Assembly (NCBI GenBank): GCA_965112735.1 | Contig: OZ218952.1 | Location: forward strand, 186,001 to 250,000 | From: Phaeosaccion multiseriatum | Lineage: Eukaryota; Ochrophyta, other classes | Length of the DNA stretch: 64,000 nucleotides | Direction of reading: 5' to 3' | Part shown: in pieces, positions 1 through 10,990 of the stretch | How positions within the stretch are numbered: the first letter of the stretch is position 1 | Layout: every line of letters starts with the position of its first letter | The notes under the pieces: model-generated | Database searches by the model: none | What the model saw: the letters and a program-made list of their open reading frames with translations, nothing else | Told to the model about the DNA's origin: nothing | Position numbers and translations under genes: made by a program

Positions 1-390
1 CGCTGTTGGGCATCCCGGGGGGCGCCAGCAGCCCGTACTTGGCCTCCATCAAGGAAGCGGCCGCTGCCAAGGGTATTTCGCTCTTTGAGGGCCAGGGGGG
101 AGATCCCGACACCCTGTTCAAGCAAAAGGTCTTTGTGCACGACACAGAGAAGTTCCCCTTCTACCCCGGAGAAGGTACGATATGTTGTGATTGTGGCAAG
201 TTCTATGTGGTGGAAACGTTAAGATGCAAAACCCCCTTCCCCCCGCCACGTCTTTGCTCTTTCACCAGTCTACCACCAGTTCCACAACGACATGACGGAG
301 TTCTACGGGAGGGAGTACAACGGCCTCAAGGACAAGTACTTTGAGGCGGGCAAGATTAGTGAAACGGGCTGTCCGGAGGGCATCCTGTGA
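1..390 (+). CDS. MsrA-family methionine sulfoxide reductase, C-terminal exons (5' end outside window)
   Basis: The window opens inside an exon (open frame to 174, phase 1) that splices to 269-390 and ends at TGA 388-390. The spliced protein contains IPGGASSPY, then GGDPDTLF, then KFPFYPGEVYHQFHND and a TGCPEGIL C-terminus. This series matches from memory the plant PMSR5-type branch of peptide-methionine sulfoxide reductase A, which reduces methionine-S-sulfoxide in oxidised proteins. The YHQFHND stretch corresponds to the family's substrate-site region. The N-terminal catalytic Cys region lies outside the window, so activity and cell location cannot be judged. The splice is supported by the motif it restores (PGE joined to VYHQ). 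Confidence 0.6.
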
Positions 391-534
391 CCTTTATATT
401 ATAGATCACACGCATTTAAAGATGTCGAGAACGTAAATATAACTTTATGATTATGATTATCGTACTTTTAGCGTAAACCGGTGGTGTGTGATGAGAGACT
501 GTACAGTGCCTACTTTAGAGACCGCCTTGCCCGT

Positions 535-1825
535 CTAGTACAGGAAGGGGAAGCCGTGTCCGGTGAGAGCTGCTTGAGTGATCATGCCGCTGAAGGCCAT
601 CATCGCCAGGCGTCCGTTCTTCAGCTCTGCCACCCTGAACCTATCCGCCTTAACTGGGTCCTGTGGCGCAGCAAGGGATAGAGGGCACAAGCACAAGAGG
701 AACAGAGGCGTGCACACATCAGAGAGTTGACGACGTGTCGAGTCCAAAAGAGCATCAGCGAGTTGCATTACAGGGAGCAAGAGGAAGCTCAGGCGCCTTA
801 CCTTGAGCAGCTTCAGTGGGTCGAGGGCAAAGTCCCCTGGGGCTCGGTCCTTCTTGTCCATGTCAAAGATTGTGGGCATGGTGAGGATCTCGACGAGGCT
901 GATCCAGAAGAGAAGCTGCACCATGGGACCCTTCTCCACCATGGCGTTGTGTGCCTCGACAACGCCGAGTCCCTGGTACATCTCTCCCGGTAGGCGGAAG
1001 TAATCGGGTGCTACCATGCCCACGGTGGCGAGCATGCAGATGCGCCCGTGCTGCGAGAGAAGACGTGGGTTGTTGGGTTAGGTACGGGTTGGGAGAGAGA
1101 AATAAGCAAGGCAGCCAAAGCAGCCAACGCGTGGCACTAAAGACTCACCTTGAGCTCGGCCTCACGGTAGAAGAGCAGGTTCTCGGGGTTGTTCTCCGCC
1201 ATCTTGAAGGGGTCGAAGTTCTGAGACAAGGGAAAGCGGGAGAAAGAAAGGGCATTTCGAAATGAGTGTTTCGATTATCGACTGCTGCTTCTACTGCTCG
1301 ACAATTGGACTGCTGCTCGGGCACCATCGGTGCCCCAGCATAGTATGACTCCAGTCGCTCAGCTCCGACTGCGAGGTAGATGGCACGCTACCCCAGCCAA
1401 CACCCAGCCTCTTTCCCCAACTCACCTTGGAGTTTGGCTCCGGTCCATCGGCGCCAAGCATGCCTCCGGCGAACTGCATACATAGGAAGAGATCAAAGCG
1501 CAAAGGGCGAGGGAGAAAAGAAGGCGTTCAAACTCGGCATGTCGACGTGGGCCCACTGCACCGCCAGCCATAACGCCATTCTTCGCAGCAGCCACAAGCT
1601 CCAGTTGCTCCTCGCTGCCTCTCACGCTCCTCGCCGCCACACAAGCCCTCCCCGTCGCGTATGCATCCACTCATCCTGATCTCCTCCGCGACATACCTCC
1701 ATCTTCATTGCCGAGGTGCTCTTCGGCGCCGTGTGCTTCACCACGCTCCCGATGAAAGCATTGGGCTGCACAAAGGCGCTCGCCGATGCGAGCGAAAGGG
1801 CAGCGACGGTGGCACAGGTCTTCAT
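535..1825 (-). CDS. Light-harvesting chlorophyll-binding protein (LHC superfamily, FCP/VCP-like)
   Basis: Five exons (1825-1697, 1473-1426, 1220-1149, 1050-802, 660-535) give 207 residues; every intron is phase 0. The N-terminus is a hydrophobic signal followed by ASAFVQP, the Ala-Phe motif of bipartite plastid presequences in red-lineage algae. Helix 1 carries EAELKHGR and helix 3 carries ELKNGRLAMMA, the paired Glu-Arg motifs that hold the two central helices together and bind chlorophyll. Helix 2 is the hydrophobic run around FWISLVEIL. The mature protein should sit in the thylakoid membrane as an antenna for a photosystem. Subfamily (Lhcf, Lhcr, Lhcx) is not assigned. The gene is divergent from the IQ/WW gene with about 200 bp between start codons. 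Confidence 0.9.
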
Positions 1826-2029
1826 GCTATGTGTAGGGTGGAGAGAGAAGAAAGAGATAATTGTATAGAGAGAGAAATGAAATGGAATGGCCACGCGACA
1901 ACGTTTTCTGTTTTTGGGTGACAGGGGTTGCATCATATCAATGCCATAGGATGCTAGATGGCGTTACATTTTTATTGCCTTCCGCCCCCCCCCCCCCTCT
2001 TCCTTTCCTTTCTCTTCTTCTCATCTCCT
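1826..2029. promoter_or_regulatory. Divergent intergenic region (LHC gene / Cys-rich IQ-WW gene)
   Basis: About 200 bp separates the two start codons, so both promoters and 5' UTRs must lie here. It contains a homopolymeric C run near 1985 and CT-rich sequence just before the downstream ATG. No TATA box or other specific element was recognised. Confidence 0.5.
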
Positions 2030-3668
2030 ATGGGGCCGGATGATCTGCTGAGCAGCATGGCGCTGGTGCTCTTGCCCAGCCGAGCTGCCCAGCTGCAGCA
2101 GCCGAAGAAGGGCGGCCTGCCCGCACCTGCGCGGAGGAAGAGCGAGGACGTGGCGCTGCGGCTGCTGGACTTGAGGGACAGCGACGGGGGAGAGGGGGGC
2201 GGCGGCCGGCAGCAGGGCCCCATGCGGGCGCTGCTGCCGTCTCTGGTGGCGGCGGACCCCAACGCCTTCTACAAGGACGCCGGGTTCTTCTACAAGGCGC
2301 CTGCGAAGGTACGCACGACGGAGGCCAGGGGGCTCCGTTCAGTCGGGCTGTGCTGCAGCTCACCCCTTCCGGTGCTGCTGCTGCTGTCTCCTTGCTACTG
2401 ACAGCCCCAAGAGCCGAGGTGCACGTGCAATGCGCTGTGCACTCGGGCCGAGGCCGTGGTGAAGTGCTACAGCTGCGTGCGCTTCGACCCGCAGCGCCTG
2501 GGTTACCACTGCGAGGCCTGCTTCAACGCGAGGCACCCGTGGTACCGGGTGCCCCACCAGGTACGCCAGTAAGACCATTGAAGGGCTAGGGTCGGGAGCG
2601 AAGCGAACAAACAGCATATGATTGACCTCCTGATCCTCCACCCTTCACATGCATAACATCACGCCGTAGTGGGTGCTCATCGACGACGCCGACGACACCG
2701 TCGAGGAAGTCAAGGCCCAAGAGTGGAGGGCCGAGGCAGACAGAAGCGTAGAGGACCTAGGTATGTACCCACACACACGCACACGTGGAGGGATGAGTAT
2801 CGGGGAAAATCCCCTTACCTTCTTGCGTGCTGCATCCACAGGAGCGCTGCTTCGCGACGTGACGAGCTGGCAGAACGTTCTCAAGACGGACCGTCTGGAC
2901 GAGACGGGGGATGACTTGATTAAGGCTGCCGCGCGGGGTGCCGTGCGAGTCGAGGGCAGGATCCGGGATCTTATGGATGTGTTTAGGGAGGAGAGGAGCA
3001 AGCTACCCTTTGCTGCGCTTCAGGCCGTTCGAACAGAAGCCAGGCACCTGCAAAAGGCGTTTGAGGTGAGCTCGCGAGTTTCAACATTCCCGCTTGCTCC
3101 CTCCGCCACACTCTAAAAATGCTGTCCTATGTCCTTCAACCAGATTGACGCGCTGAAGCGCCGCAACGGACTGGACATTCGTACCTCTCGCCGCTCTGTG
3201 GACCTCTCCACGCATGCCCAGGTTCATAACCAGCGCAGTAAGATGGCTTCCCTCAGCGAGGTAAGAGGGCTCTTTCCAACATACTCGCCCTCCCCATCCA
3301 CTCACATACTGTGCTCGCTTGATCTGGCCTCAGGCTTCCATTGCTCAAGCGGCGAGTATCATCCAGCGGGCTTGGCTTCGCTATAGAGCGCTTTCCGCTG
3401 CCTTGGCCCTGGTTCGCCGAAAATTCAAGAGAAAATTCGACCCCAATATGCAGGTACGTGCATGCGTTCTCTTGCATTGGGGCCGCCGGCAAAGGAAAAA
3501 GACCCATTCCATTGCCCTCATCCGGGTGCCCCCTCCAATCTCCACAAGGCGTGGTACTATATAAACGCGGCGTCCAAGCAGTCCCAGTGGAAAGCGCCTC
3601 CCTACATCACTCCAAAGAGGCAGCACCTCTTGCTCACGCCCCGCAGCTTCAAGAGAGAGAACAAATGA
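2030..3668 (+). CDS. Cys-rich zinc-binding / IQ / WW-like protein, unnamed
   Basis: Seven exons (2030-2308, 2405-2560, 2670-2760, 2842-3065, 3144-3260, 3334-3453, 3549-3668) give 368 residues. I do not recognise a named family. Residues about 94-145 hold a Cys/His cluster (CTCNALC, CYSC, HCEAC, then two His) that looks like a zinc-binding module. Residues about 290-325 form an IQ motif (IIQRAWLRYRAL followed by basic residues), a calmodulin or centrin binding site. The last exon has a WW-like core, WYYINAASKQSQWKAPP. The middle is acidic and helical. IQ plus WW pairs occur in ciliary and cytoskeletal proteins, which suits the flagellar genes nearby, but this is inference. ATG 2030 is the first in frame with CT-rich leader; ATG 2060 is an alternative. 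Confidence 0.7.
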
Positions 3669-3966
3669 GAGAGGGCGAGCGACAAGTGGTGACCGATACT
3701 ACCACAGGATTGGCCAAGAGCTGCTGCACCCGAACATGAGCCAGCCAGCCAGCAGACCAGGAGCCCAGCCCACCAGAGTATGCGAGCGAGAAGCCTTGTC
3801 AGCCTTCGGTCAGGCCCCGCAGACGCTTCCGTGGCGGGAATGACGGAGACGGCGCTTCTTGCCCTCTAATGCGCCGCACAGGACGACCTCGTACCAGCCG
3901 TGGGGGCAGACGGCCACAGGCTGTGTCCCAGAGTTACTCGGAGAGCGGGCGAGCCAACTCCACTGC
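3669..3966. other. Convergent 3' intergenic region
   Basis: About 300 bp lie between the stop of the IQ/WW gene and the stop of the ARL16-like gene, which converge here. It should hold both 3' UTRs. No further gene or motif was seen. Confidence 0.5.
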
Positions 3967-4856
3967 TCAGGGCACTGGGGGCGTTGGAGAAGGGCTTGGA
4001 GAAGACTGGGTCACCAGAGCGAGAGCTTGCAGGATGGACAGGGTGTTCTCCCCGGAGAGTGCACTGACCATCCAGAGGGAGCGAAGGTCGGGGTCGGGCT
4101 TCGAGCACGCATTATCTGATGAGTGACTTGGCGCGCTGATCTCAGCCACCGGTGTCTTGCCAAAGTGCGGTAGGGACAAGGTGAGCTGGCGCACCGTTTC
4201 GTACACTGCCTCCGCCTCATCGGGGCAACAAGTGTCCGCCTGGTACATGCCAGAGGACAGGGTTTTAGAGCGCTGTGGGCATGATAACTCCGTCAAGGGA
4301 TATCCCTAGACGTCAGGCCAGGAGAGCAACTCACACCTCCTCACCTTGTTCAAAACCAGCCACACGTGGGTGGTCTGCCTCCTCCGCTCCGACTCAAGCA
4401 CTCCCAGTAGCTCCTTCTTCCACGAGGCCGTGTCGTGCGATACATCGACCACAAAGAGAATGACATCTGCGGCACTGTAGTAGCTGGGCCACATCTTGGC
4501 CATTGGGTGACCCACCTCTGTAAATACCATGTCACAGCCGCTGTGCACAAGCATATCCACCTCCACCCCCGTGGTGGGAAATGTTCGAAGCTTAATGTCC
4601 TGTGTCTGGCTTCGTTGCGGACCTTCTTGCCCCATAGTGTCAACTCTTACTCCCTCAGCTCCTGAGCTGTCATCCTCGGATTCCCCAAGGGTCGAGGACT
4701 CCGTTTCTCCTGCTCCAGACAGCGCAGAGAGGGGAGGTACAAGCGTCGCTGTTTCCGCTACTCCTCCTGAACGGCCCCTTTTCCTCCGCATTCTCTTCCC
4801 CCCTAGACCATTGTCGCTTTCAGCGGGCTGGGGATGCGAGTCGCTCGCGCTTCTTG

Positions 4857-4892
<36 letters not shown>

Positions 4893-5163
4893 TGCGGGTC
4901 GGGGTGGTTGCGTCTGTGCCGGGAGAAGTAGGCATCCGCCTGAGCCCAAACTCCCGACACGTTCTCATCCAGCCCGGAGTACACACTTTAAGGCCGTGGA
5001 TAGCCTTCCGTTCGGCATTCTGTCTCAGTCTGCGCACAAGCAGCGTCTTGCCTGCTCCGGCGCTCCCCACGATCAAGACCTTCAATCTGCGCTGCACGCC
5101 TCTCTTCGATCTCCCCTGAAGTGGGTTCGCTGAAGAGCGTACCACACTAGATGCACCCCCCAT
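3967..5163 (-). CDS. ARL16-like small GTPase with a long low-complexity insertion
   Basis: Two exons (5163-4345, 4272-3967). The start at 5163 gives MGGASSVV, a plausible N-myristoylation signal; an in-frame ATG nine bases upstream is the alternative. The G1 loop is GSAGAGKTLLVRRL. The core then reads FTEVGHPMAKMWPSYY, like the ELGG-WSSYY segment of human ARL16 rather than the usual DxxGQ, followed by ILFVVDVS and VWLVLNK at the G4 position, and a C-terminal SALSGENTL matching the G5 region. Between G1 and G3 sits about 150 residues of Ser-rich and acidic sequence (a CAG/CTG-encoded serine run near 4860-4890) that the human protein lacks. ARL16 acts in ciliary and Golgi traffic in animals; the role here is inferred. 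Confidence 0.62.
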
Positions 5164-5502
5164 CCGCAACACCCCGCCTCAATAGAAATCAAGACGTCAT
5201 GGAGCAAGAAGAGGTTTAGAGAGGAGAGAGAGTGAAGGACATAAAAGTAACGGTTTCTGATAGTGAAACTGTAAACTTTCGTCTTCCACTTCATTTTTTA
5301 TTTTTTCCTTCCTCCATTTACTTCCCCTCCCCCCCCCTTTCCCCTCCCTCCTCACTCTCTTTAAGACATTAATTTCCCTCTGTATTGTATATATGTATTT
5401 ATCTATCCCTTGTTTGTCCCCTTGCAAACTTCCGCTCCACACCGAGAGGTGAGTTGGTTGGCCACCCGCGCCAGAGTTACCCGCCGATGAGCGGCCGTCG
5501 TC
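5164..5502. other. Intergenic region upstream of the ARL16-like gene
   Basis: About 340 bp lie between the ARL16-like start codon and the stop codon of the MYND gene, both on the minus strand. It is strongly pyrimidine-rich on the plus strand (5296-5360) and should contain the ARL16-like promoter and the MYND 3' UTR. No specific site was recognised. Confidence 0.4.
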
Positions 5503-8500
5503 TCAGGGCGCCGATGGGGGCACGCAACGGGGAACGCAGTACTTTTCCGCCCAGGCCACGCACTCCTTCTGATGGCCCGTGTCAGGATCCAGGAAGTGGC
5601 TGAGCTGGCAGGCAGCGCTGTATGCACGTGCACGAGAAGGAGTACGACGCGGAGAAATGAGACTCCTCAAGAAAGAGAACACCCTTCTCCCTGGCGTCCT
5701 TAGTCCCCACCGCACGCACACACCCAGGAACCCAGACACCCAGCAACGCACACACGCACACACGCACGCGCCCACCCACCCACCCACGCGCTCGCTCACC
5801 TGCAGTACATGACGCATTTGCACCTCGCACAGCTCTTGAGCGACACGTCCTCGTCCTCCACCATGCCGCACTTGGCGCACTTGGACTCGGGCCACATGTT
5901 GTGCGCAGAAAACACATTCTCGATCATTTGCCCAGCCTGCACCAAGCACCAGAGGAGGGGCAGGCAGTCGGGCGACAGCACCAGCAGCCACATGTTTAGA
6001 CAATGGACACACATAGACGCGGCGTCCAAGCCCTGACTCCCTCGTCCTGCCTACCCCACCTGTTGCACAGTGTCCTGCTCACACGCCAAGCTCCCAAGGA
6101 CAAGTTGATGCAGCCCCCCTTGCAGAGCCCTCTTCCTCCATGCGGTGCCCCGCGGGTCCAGAGCTATGGCGCAGGCATTGTACAGCTGAAAAGCGAGGGT
6201 AGTGCGTGTGTCGCAGGCGGGGGGCGGCGGGCGTGGTTGGGCGTGAGCAAGGAAGGGTGCTACAACGTGCGAAGGACGGGAAAGAGCCCTCCAAAGAAAG
6301 GCCGCCACGTACGCACCGCATTTAGAGCCATCACCCAAAGGTGGAAGTCGCGTCTCTCCGTTGCCACGTCAGCCTAAAGAGGGAGGAGGGGGCACGTGGC
6401 AAGCAAGAAGTCATGATCAGCAATCTACAAGGTGAGGCTGTGGGGCTGTCTGTGTATAGAACATCGGGCACGTACCGTATCAATAAACGTTTCTATGCCC
6501 CCCGCGTTGATGACCCGCTTGGGGTACTTGAGCATCTCCTTGCCCTCGGCCTGAGATGAAATGACATGGAAAGTGCAAACACAATACTTCCGACGTTCAG
6601 AAGCAAGCACCCCCCAAAGCACTGGGATAGACAAGACGGTCTCACGCCTTAATCCCACCTTGGTGATTGTGCCCTTGCCCTCTGCGACCATCTGCCCTTT
6701 CGCGGAAATGGTGCTGACAGCCATGGCCAGGTTGTTGCTCAGCGCCCCAAGCATGGCTGTGTCCCCCCTTCGTAGCTGCAGTCACACACAGCAGACAGCA
6801 GACAGCACAACGATGACGGCGCTCGGGGTCAAACGAGGATGGGTAGGATGGGTGGCCCTCTCGATCAATACCACCCCCAAATCTGTCCCCAGTACGAGAG
6901 TGCCCTCAACACCTGGACGGGGGGTTCTCCTAACACCAGCCAGGCCACGCGCCTTCCTTTCCTCTCTACACTCACCCTTGCCACTGCCTGCTCGGGATTG
7001 GTTGCTGCAAAGGCCATGCTGCTGGACAGCGTGTTGGCAGGGGGCCGCGGGGGGCTGGGGGCCGCGGTCCCGTTCGGTGGAGGAGGCACTTCCACAGCGG
7101 GAGGCAGCGGTGGTGCTTTCGGCAGCTGCTGCAACGCGCTGTGCTGCTCTCCTGAGAGTACAGCAACTGTCGCTGTCTCTTCTCCCTCAGGCTCATCAGG
7201 CGCCGGCGGCTGTTTCTGGTCATCCTCCTCGAACGGATCCGCCGCGAAGGTTCCGTTGCCAGCCTGCCTTAGAGCCTGCTGCTCCTCCTCCTCCTCCCGC
7301 GCTGTCTTGAACTGCACGAACCACTTGACAATCTCTTGCACGACGTCCTGCGAGATTCATTCAAAGCGTCAGTGTCAAGCCTTTTGTTCAATTGACTCTG
7401 CCGTCCACCATTCTACAAAAAGACAAATACGACCATATCGTATGGCACTCACCGCCCCATTCTTGTTCTGGCATACCAACAAGCGGGAAGGCCCAAAGGC
7501 TCGTTTACACTGTGCATTCAGCGAGCAAGAAGAGACGAGCAACGATAAGAAACGCTCGAAAGGTTCAGACATGAGTGGCGCCCGTGCAGACAGTCTGGAA
7601 GGAGGGGGTTAACACCCCGCCAATGACGCCACCCTACCTTGGAGAGGTAGCTGGCCGATCTGGCTGCGGTGACCACGAGTGAGCAGCCCATATAGGCGGC
7701 CCTGCTCACGAGAGGCCCGAGCTGCGACTCGTCACATGTCTCAGGGCTGTCCATGTCCAGCACAAGCGTTCCTGAGACCACAGCAACACAGCACAGCACG
7801 CCACAGCCAGGGAAAAACATGTTTGAGCACGTTAGAGTCACAATGAGACATGTAGGATGAAACAGAGTTTGAGACTGAAATGCGGTTGAGAGGTCCTTCC
7901 TTCCTTCCTTCCCCCACTGAGCGCGCGCTTCTGAGGGCTGTGAAGGGTCGGATGGAGCTGACAGGGGAAGCACAAACCTCGATGACAGGAGTTCTCCAAA
8001 CACTTGGACAGTATCTGTGGAGGAAAGAGTACGCAGGCCACAAAGCGTGAGCATGAGCTGGGAAGCACTGTGGCTTGACCTTTGCTTCCGCTCGTCTGCT
8101 CCGTCCCTTGTGTCTGTCGTCTTTCTTACCGTGGCACCCGTTCCTTGCGGCCAGCCTCCGTGGCTCCGCGTTTGGTCCACCGCAGCACGAAGAGCGCCAT
8201 CGCTAAGACCAGACTGGTATGCAATGGCCTGTCATTACCACCCGGACACACACACACAGTTGGTCAGCTGGGAATACCGATGCTTGGAAAACCGGACACT
8301 CAGAGAGAGAGAGAGAGAGAGAGGTGACAATGCATAGAGGTATAGAGCAGGGGACTGGAGCCGCCATCAAAGCACACGCGCCCACGTATGAGCAATTGCA
8401 ATAGCCCAAACAGAGTAGATAACCAAGAGACGGAGCCCATCAGTACCTTCGGAAAGGGCTTGGCGGGGCATATGCTGCCCGTCTGGTCCAGCAGGGCCAG

Positions 8501-9175
8501 AACAGGAATGAATAACCTAAGGAGAGGAGCGAGAAGCAGGGCGCGGGGGATGAGGGGCAGCAGGCCGACGCCTCACAAGGCAACGCGATGTCTTGCACTG
8601 ACGCAGGAGATGGTAGGTTCGCTGCCTGATTGATACGGCTTTTCTCATGCCATCTTCCTCACTTTTTCGTTTCTGCGAGCTTGTCTCTGCTCCGGAGGAC
8701 TTCCTCGATGACCTGTTGCCCTGTGTCCTGAGAGCTGCAGAAGCCGAGCACCACCAGAGGAACAGGCTGGCAGGTCATTCGCATAGCCTGCAGGCTGCCT
8801 GTGAGAGGGAATTCACAGTGACGAGGGAGGCACCGAAGTTAAAGCAGGAGAGAGTGAGATAGAGCGAACTGCTCGGGGCAATTGCCGCGTCATCACATTA
8901 CAAGACAAATGTGCCCTTCCAGACCTCTCCCTTCTCTACACATTGCCCCCTTCCTGTGCGGTATACGTGCGGCGCACTCATTCTGCCATGACAAGTACTA
9001 AGGGGGGGGGAAGGAAGGGAAGGAGGAAAAAGGCCGGGCTGTGTTCTGTTTTGTGGAGGTCTGCGTGTTGAGACACAGCACCTGCCACACACTGGGACAA
9101 CACCACCTCCATGACCAGCGTAGCCGACTGCATCAACGGAAGTATGTACCGCACCTTTCCGATGGCCCATGCCAT
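5503..9175 (-). CDS. MYND-finger protein with helical, armadillo-like body
   Basis: Fourteen exons (9175-9082, 8798-8663, 8516-8447, 8213-8130, 8014-7978, 7771-7638, 7509-7453, 7347-6976, 6775-6659, 6550-6476, 6373-6317, 6185-6060, 6032-5800, 5617-5503) join in phase to give 568 residues. The C-terminus is a clear MYND zinc finger: CAKC, then CARC, then MYCSAACQ, then HQKEC. MYND fingers bind proline-rich peptides in partner proteins. The section before it is helical with ARM-repeat character (VINAGGIETFI, LWVMALNALYNACAIAL). An acidic/proline-rich linker lies around residues 210-300. Several exons are short (37, 57, 57 nt). I do not recognise the N-terminal third. The first donor (GTGCTG) is weak, so the start exon is the least certain part. 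Confidence 0.72.
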
Positions 9176-9507
9176 TGCTCTCACTGCTGCGCTGCGCGTC
9201 TCCCATTCCAAACAGTACCAAAAATTAGTTACGGCGCACAAAGGGAGGCCAATTTTATGGCCTTGCCCTCCCAGCCCTTTCCAAAGGCAAGACCCAAGAC
9301 GAGGGAGTAGAGGAGGAGAGAAATTCCTTCTCGGTAAGGGCCTTACAGGCCAATTACAGCTCTTTCAAAAAATATGGAAAGAAATTGGGCGGAGACGAAA
9401 GGCCTCACAGAAGGACGACGGGGCGGAGAACCAGCGCGGGGAGGAGGGTCGTGAGCTCCGACAGTGAAATTACGAAATTACGACAAAGGGAAGAAGAAGG
9501 AAGGATT
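9176..9507. promoter_or_regulatory. Divergent intergenic region (MYND gene / FAM241B-like gene)
   Basis: About 330 bp between two divergent start codons. It should hold both promoters. Sequence is mixed and purine-rich on the plus strand toward the FAM241B-like start. No named element was seen. Confidence 0.45.
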
Positions 9508-10208
9508 ATGGTGCATATTATTAACGGCGAGATCGTCCAAGATGGGGACCCGCGCCTCCAGCAGCGAAGAAGTGGCGCGCAACAACCGAGAAGGAACGTA
9601 AACACAACCCACACTATTTTCAACATGGGTGCTGGAGCACCTTCCCCCCCGCCCACCGCGCAGGTACCACGCCCTCTCTGTACTCTCTCTCGTCCCTTCT
9701 CTCCCCCTCTCCCTCTCTTTTCTTCTACATCTCTCTCTGTCTCCCTCTCCACCTCTTCTTTCCCTGTCCCTCTTCCTTTGTCCCTCTGTTTCTTCCTCTC
9801 CCTCCCTCTCTCTGTCCAACTCTATCTCTTCTCTGCCTCTCCCTCTCTTTTTTTCTCTCTCTCTCCCCCTCTCCCTAACCAACGTTCTCTGCCTCTGCCT
9901 AATTAACGACAAGCGCCCTTCACTCCCTCCGTTCGCCTCCCAATCGTCATGGCCCGCAGCTAGGGGGGAGAGAAGGGGGGGCTGGTGGTCAACCGTTGGA
10001 CAGCGTAGCCAAGCTCCTGGGCGTGCAGGGAAGAACTGTCTCAATCCCCTCTATGATGGGTCAGCCTGCCAGAGAGATTGAGATGATTCATCTCATCGTG
10101 ATGGTAGTCCTGGGCTTCATGTTTGGCCTCAAAGCCCTCCTCATCTGTGCAGTCGCGTACTTGGTGTTGATGCACAACAAGCAGAAACCACCGCAGGCGC
10201 AACGATAG
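9508..10208 (+). CDS. FAM241B-like (DUF4605) small membrane protein
   Basis: Two exons (9508-9663, 9960-10208) give 134 residues. The N-terminus MVHIINGEIVQDGDPR matches the highly conserved start of FAM241B (human C10orf35), which reads NGEIVQDDDPR. A Gly/Pro-rich linker (GAGAPSPPPT) follows, as in the family, then a C-terminal transmembrane helix (LIVMVVLGFMFGLKALLICAVAYLVL, hydrophobic residues about 103-126) and a short basic tail. The family is a single-pass ER/endolysosomal membrane protein linked in animals to lysosome and ER function; its reaction is unknown. The intron (9664-9959) is almost pure CT. The acceptor at 9959 is chosen because it alone keeps the frame without a stop. Confidence 0.82.
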
Positions 10209-10990
10209 GAGCTGGGGGCAGAATGAGAGTAGCAGCGCGAGGAGACTACCCTCCCCCAACCCCCGCCTTTCCTTGCACTCGCGGCCCAAGACGTGGCCGT
10301 GTTGTGAGGGTCTGGTAAGAGGTGTGAGCGTGGGATTACAGGCAGCCTGCGTTTGTTGCCTTAGTTGAGCTTTCACGGCAGGATGCTACTGGACTGGAAT
10401 GGAAGTCCAGCGAGCACGGGCAAGTCGAGGAAGTATCGCGAGAGATGGGTCAGAGGCCCTGCGAAGCATGTTGGGGAAAGGACCTTGGAAGGCTGCTTTT
10501 GTCAAAGGACTACACTTATCAGGATGTGTGTCTGCCAAAGAGACGCATCTTGCATCAGCTGCAGAGGCTGCGAGCGAGTGCCGCCGGTAACGCGAAGCGC
10601 ACACCTTCAGATGGGCCCTCTCTGAGCACACACCCTCGGACGGGACTTGTCTCTTGGACATGTGTGGCCACCGCCCGCTGTGAGGCCGAAGGAAACGGCA
10701 TGGCGTCTCCAGTGTAGGGCGAGAACGGTACTTTCCGGACACTCCTCAGCAGTAATGTACCCCTCGCTTCCTTTGGGTATGCAGGCGAGGACACGCGCGG
10801 CCTCCACGACACGAGGAAGGGCATTGTGAAGAGAACCCGCACAAGTAGCTTGGACCAGAATTAAATGCTGTTCCTTATCTTCCAGATACACATGTATAGA
10901 CTTCGAGATGAGCAAAACACCACTTCTGCTCTTTTGTTTACAACATACAGCACCAGAACACCGGCAAAGGTGCCTCGGCCCAAGCAAGAC
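10209..10990. other. Intergenic region between convergent genes
   Basis: About 780 bp between the FAM241B-like stop and the ODAD1-like stop on the other strand. Open frames here are short, overlap each other on both strands and have no recognisable motif, so I call no gene. It should include two 3' UTRs. Confidence 0.4.

Noticed and set aside
9405-9752. 115-codon minus-strand frame with a hydrophobic stretch
   Set aside because: It is antisense to the FAM241B-like first exon, whose sense protein has a strong family match.
10209-10990. Small open frames of 60-126 codons on both strands
   Set aside because: They overlap one another, show no domain or splice support, and lie where two 3' UTRs are expected.
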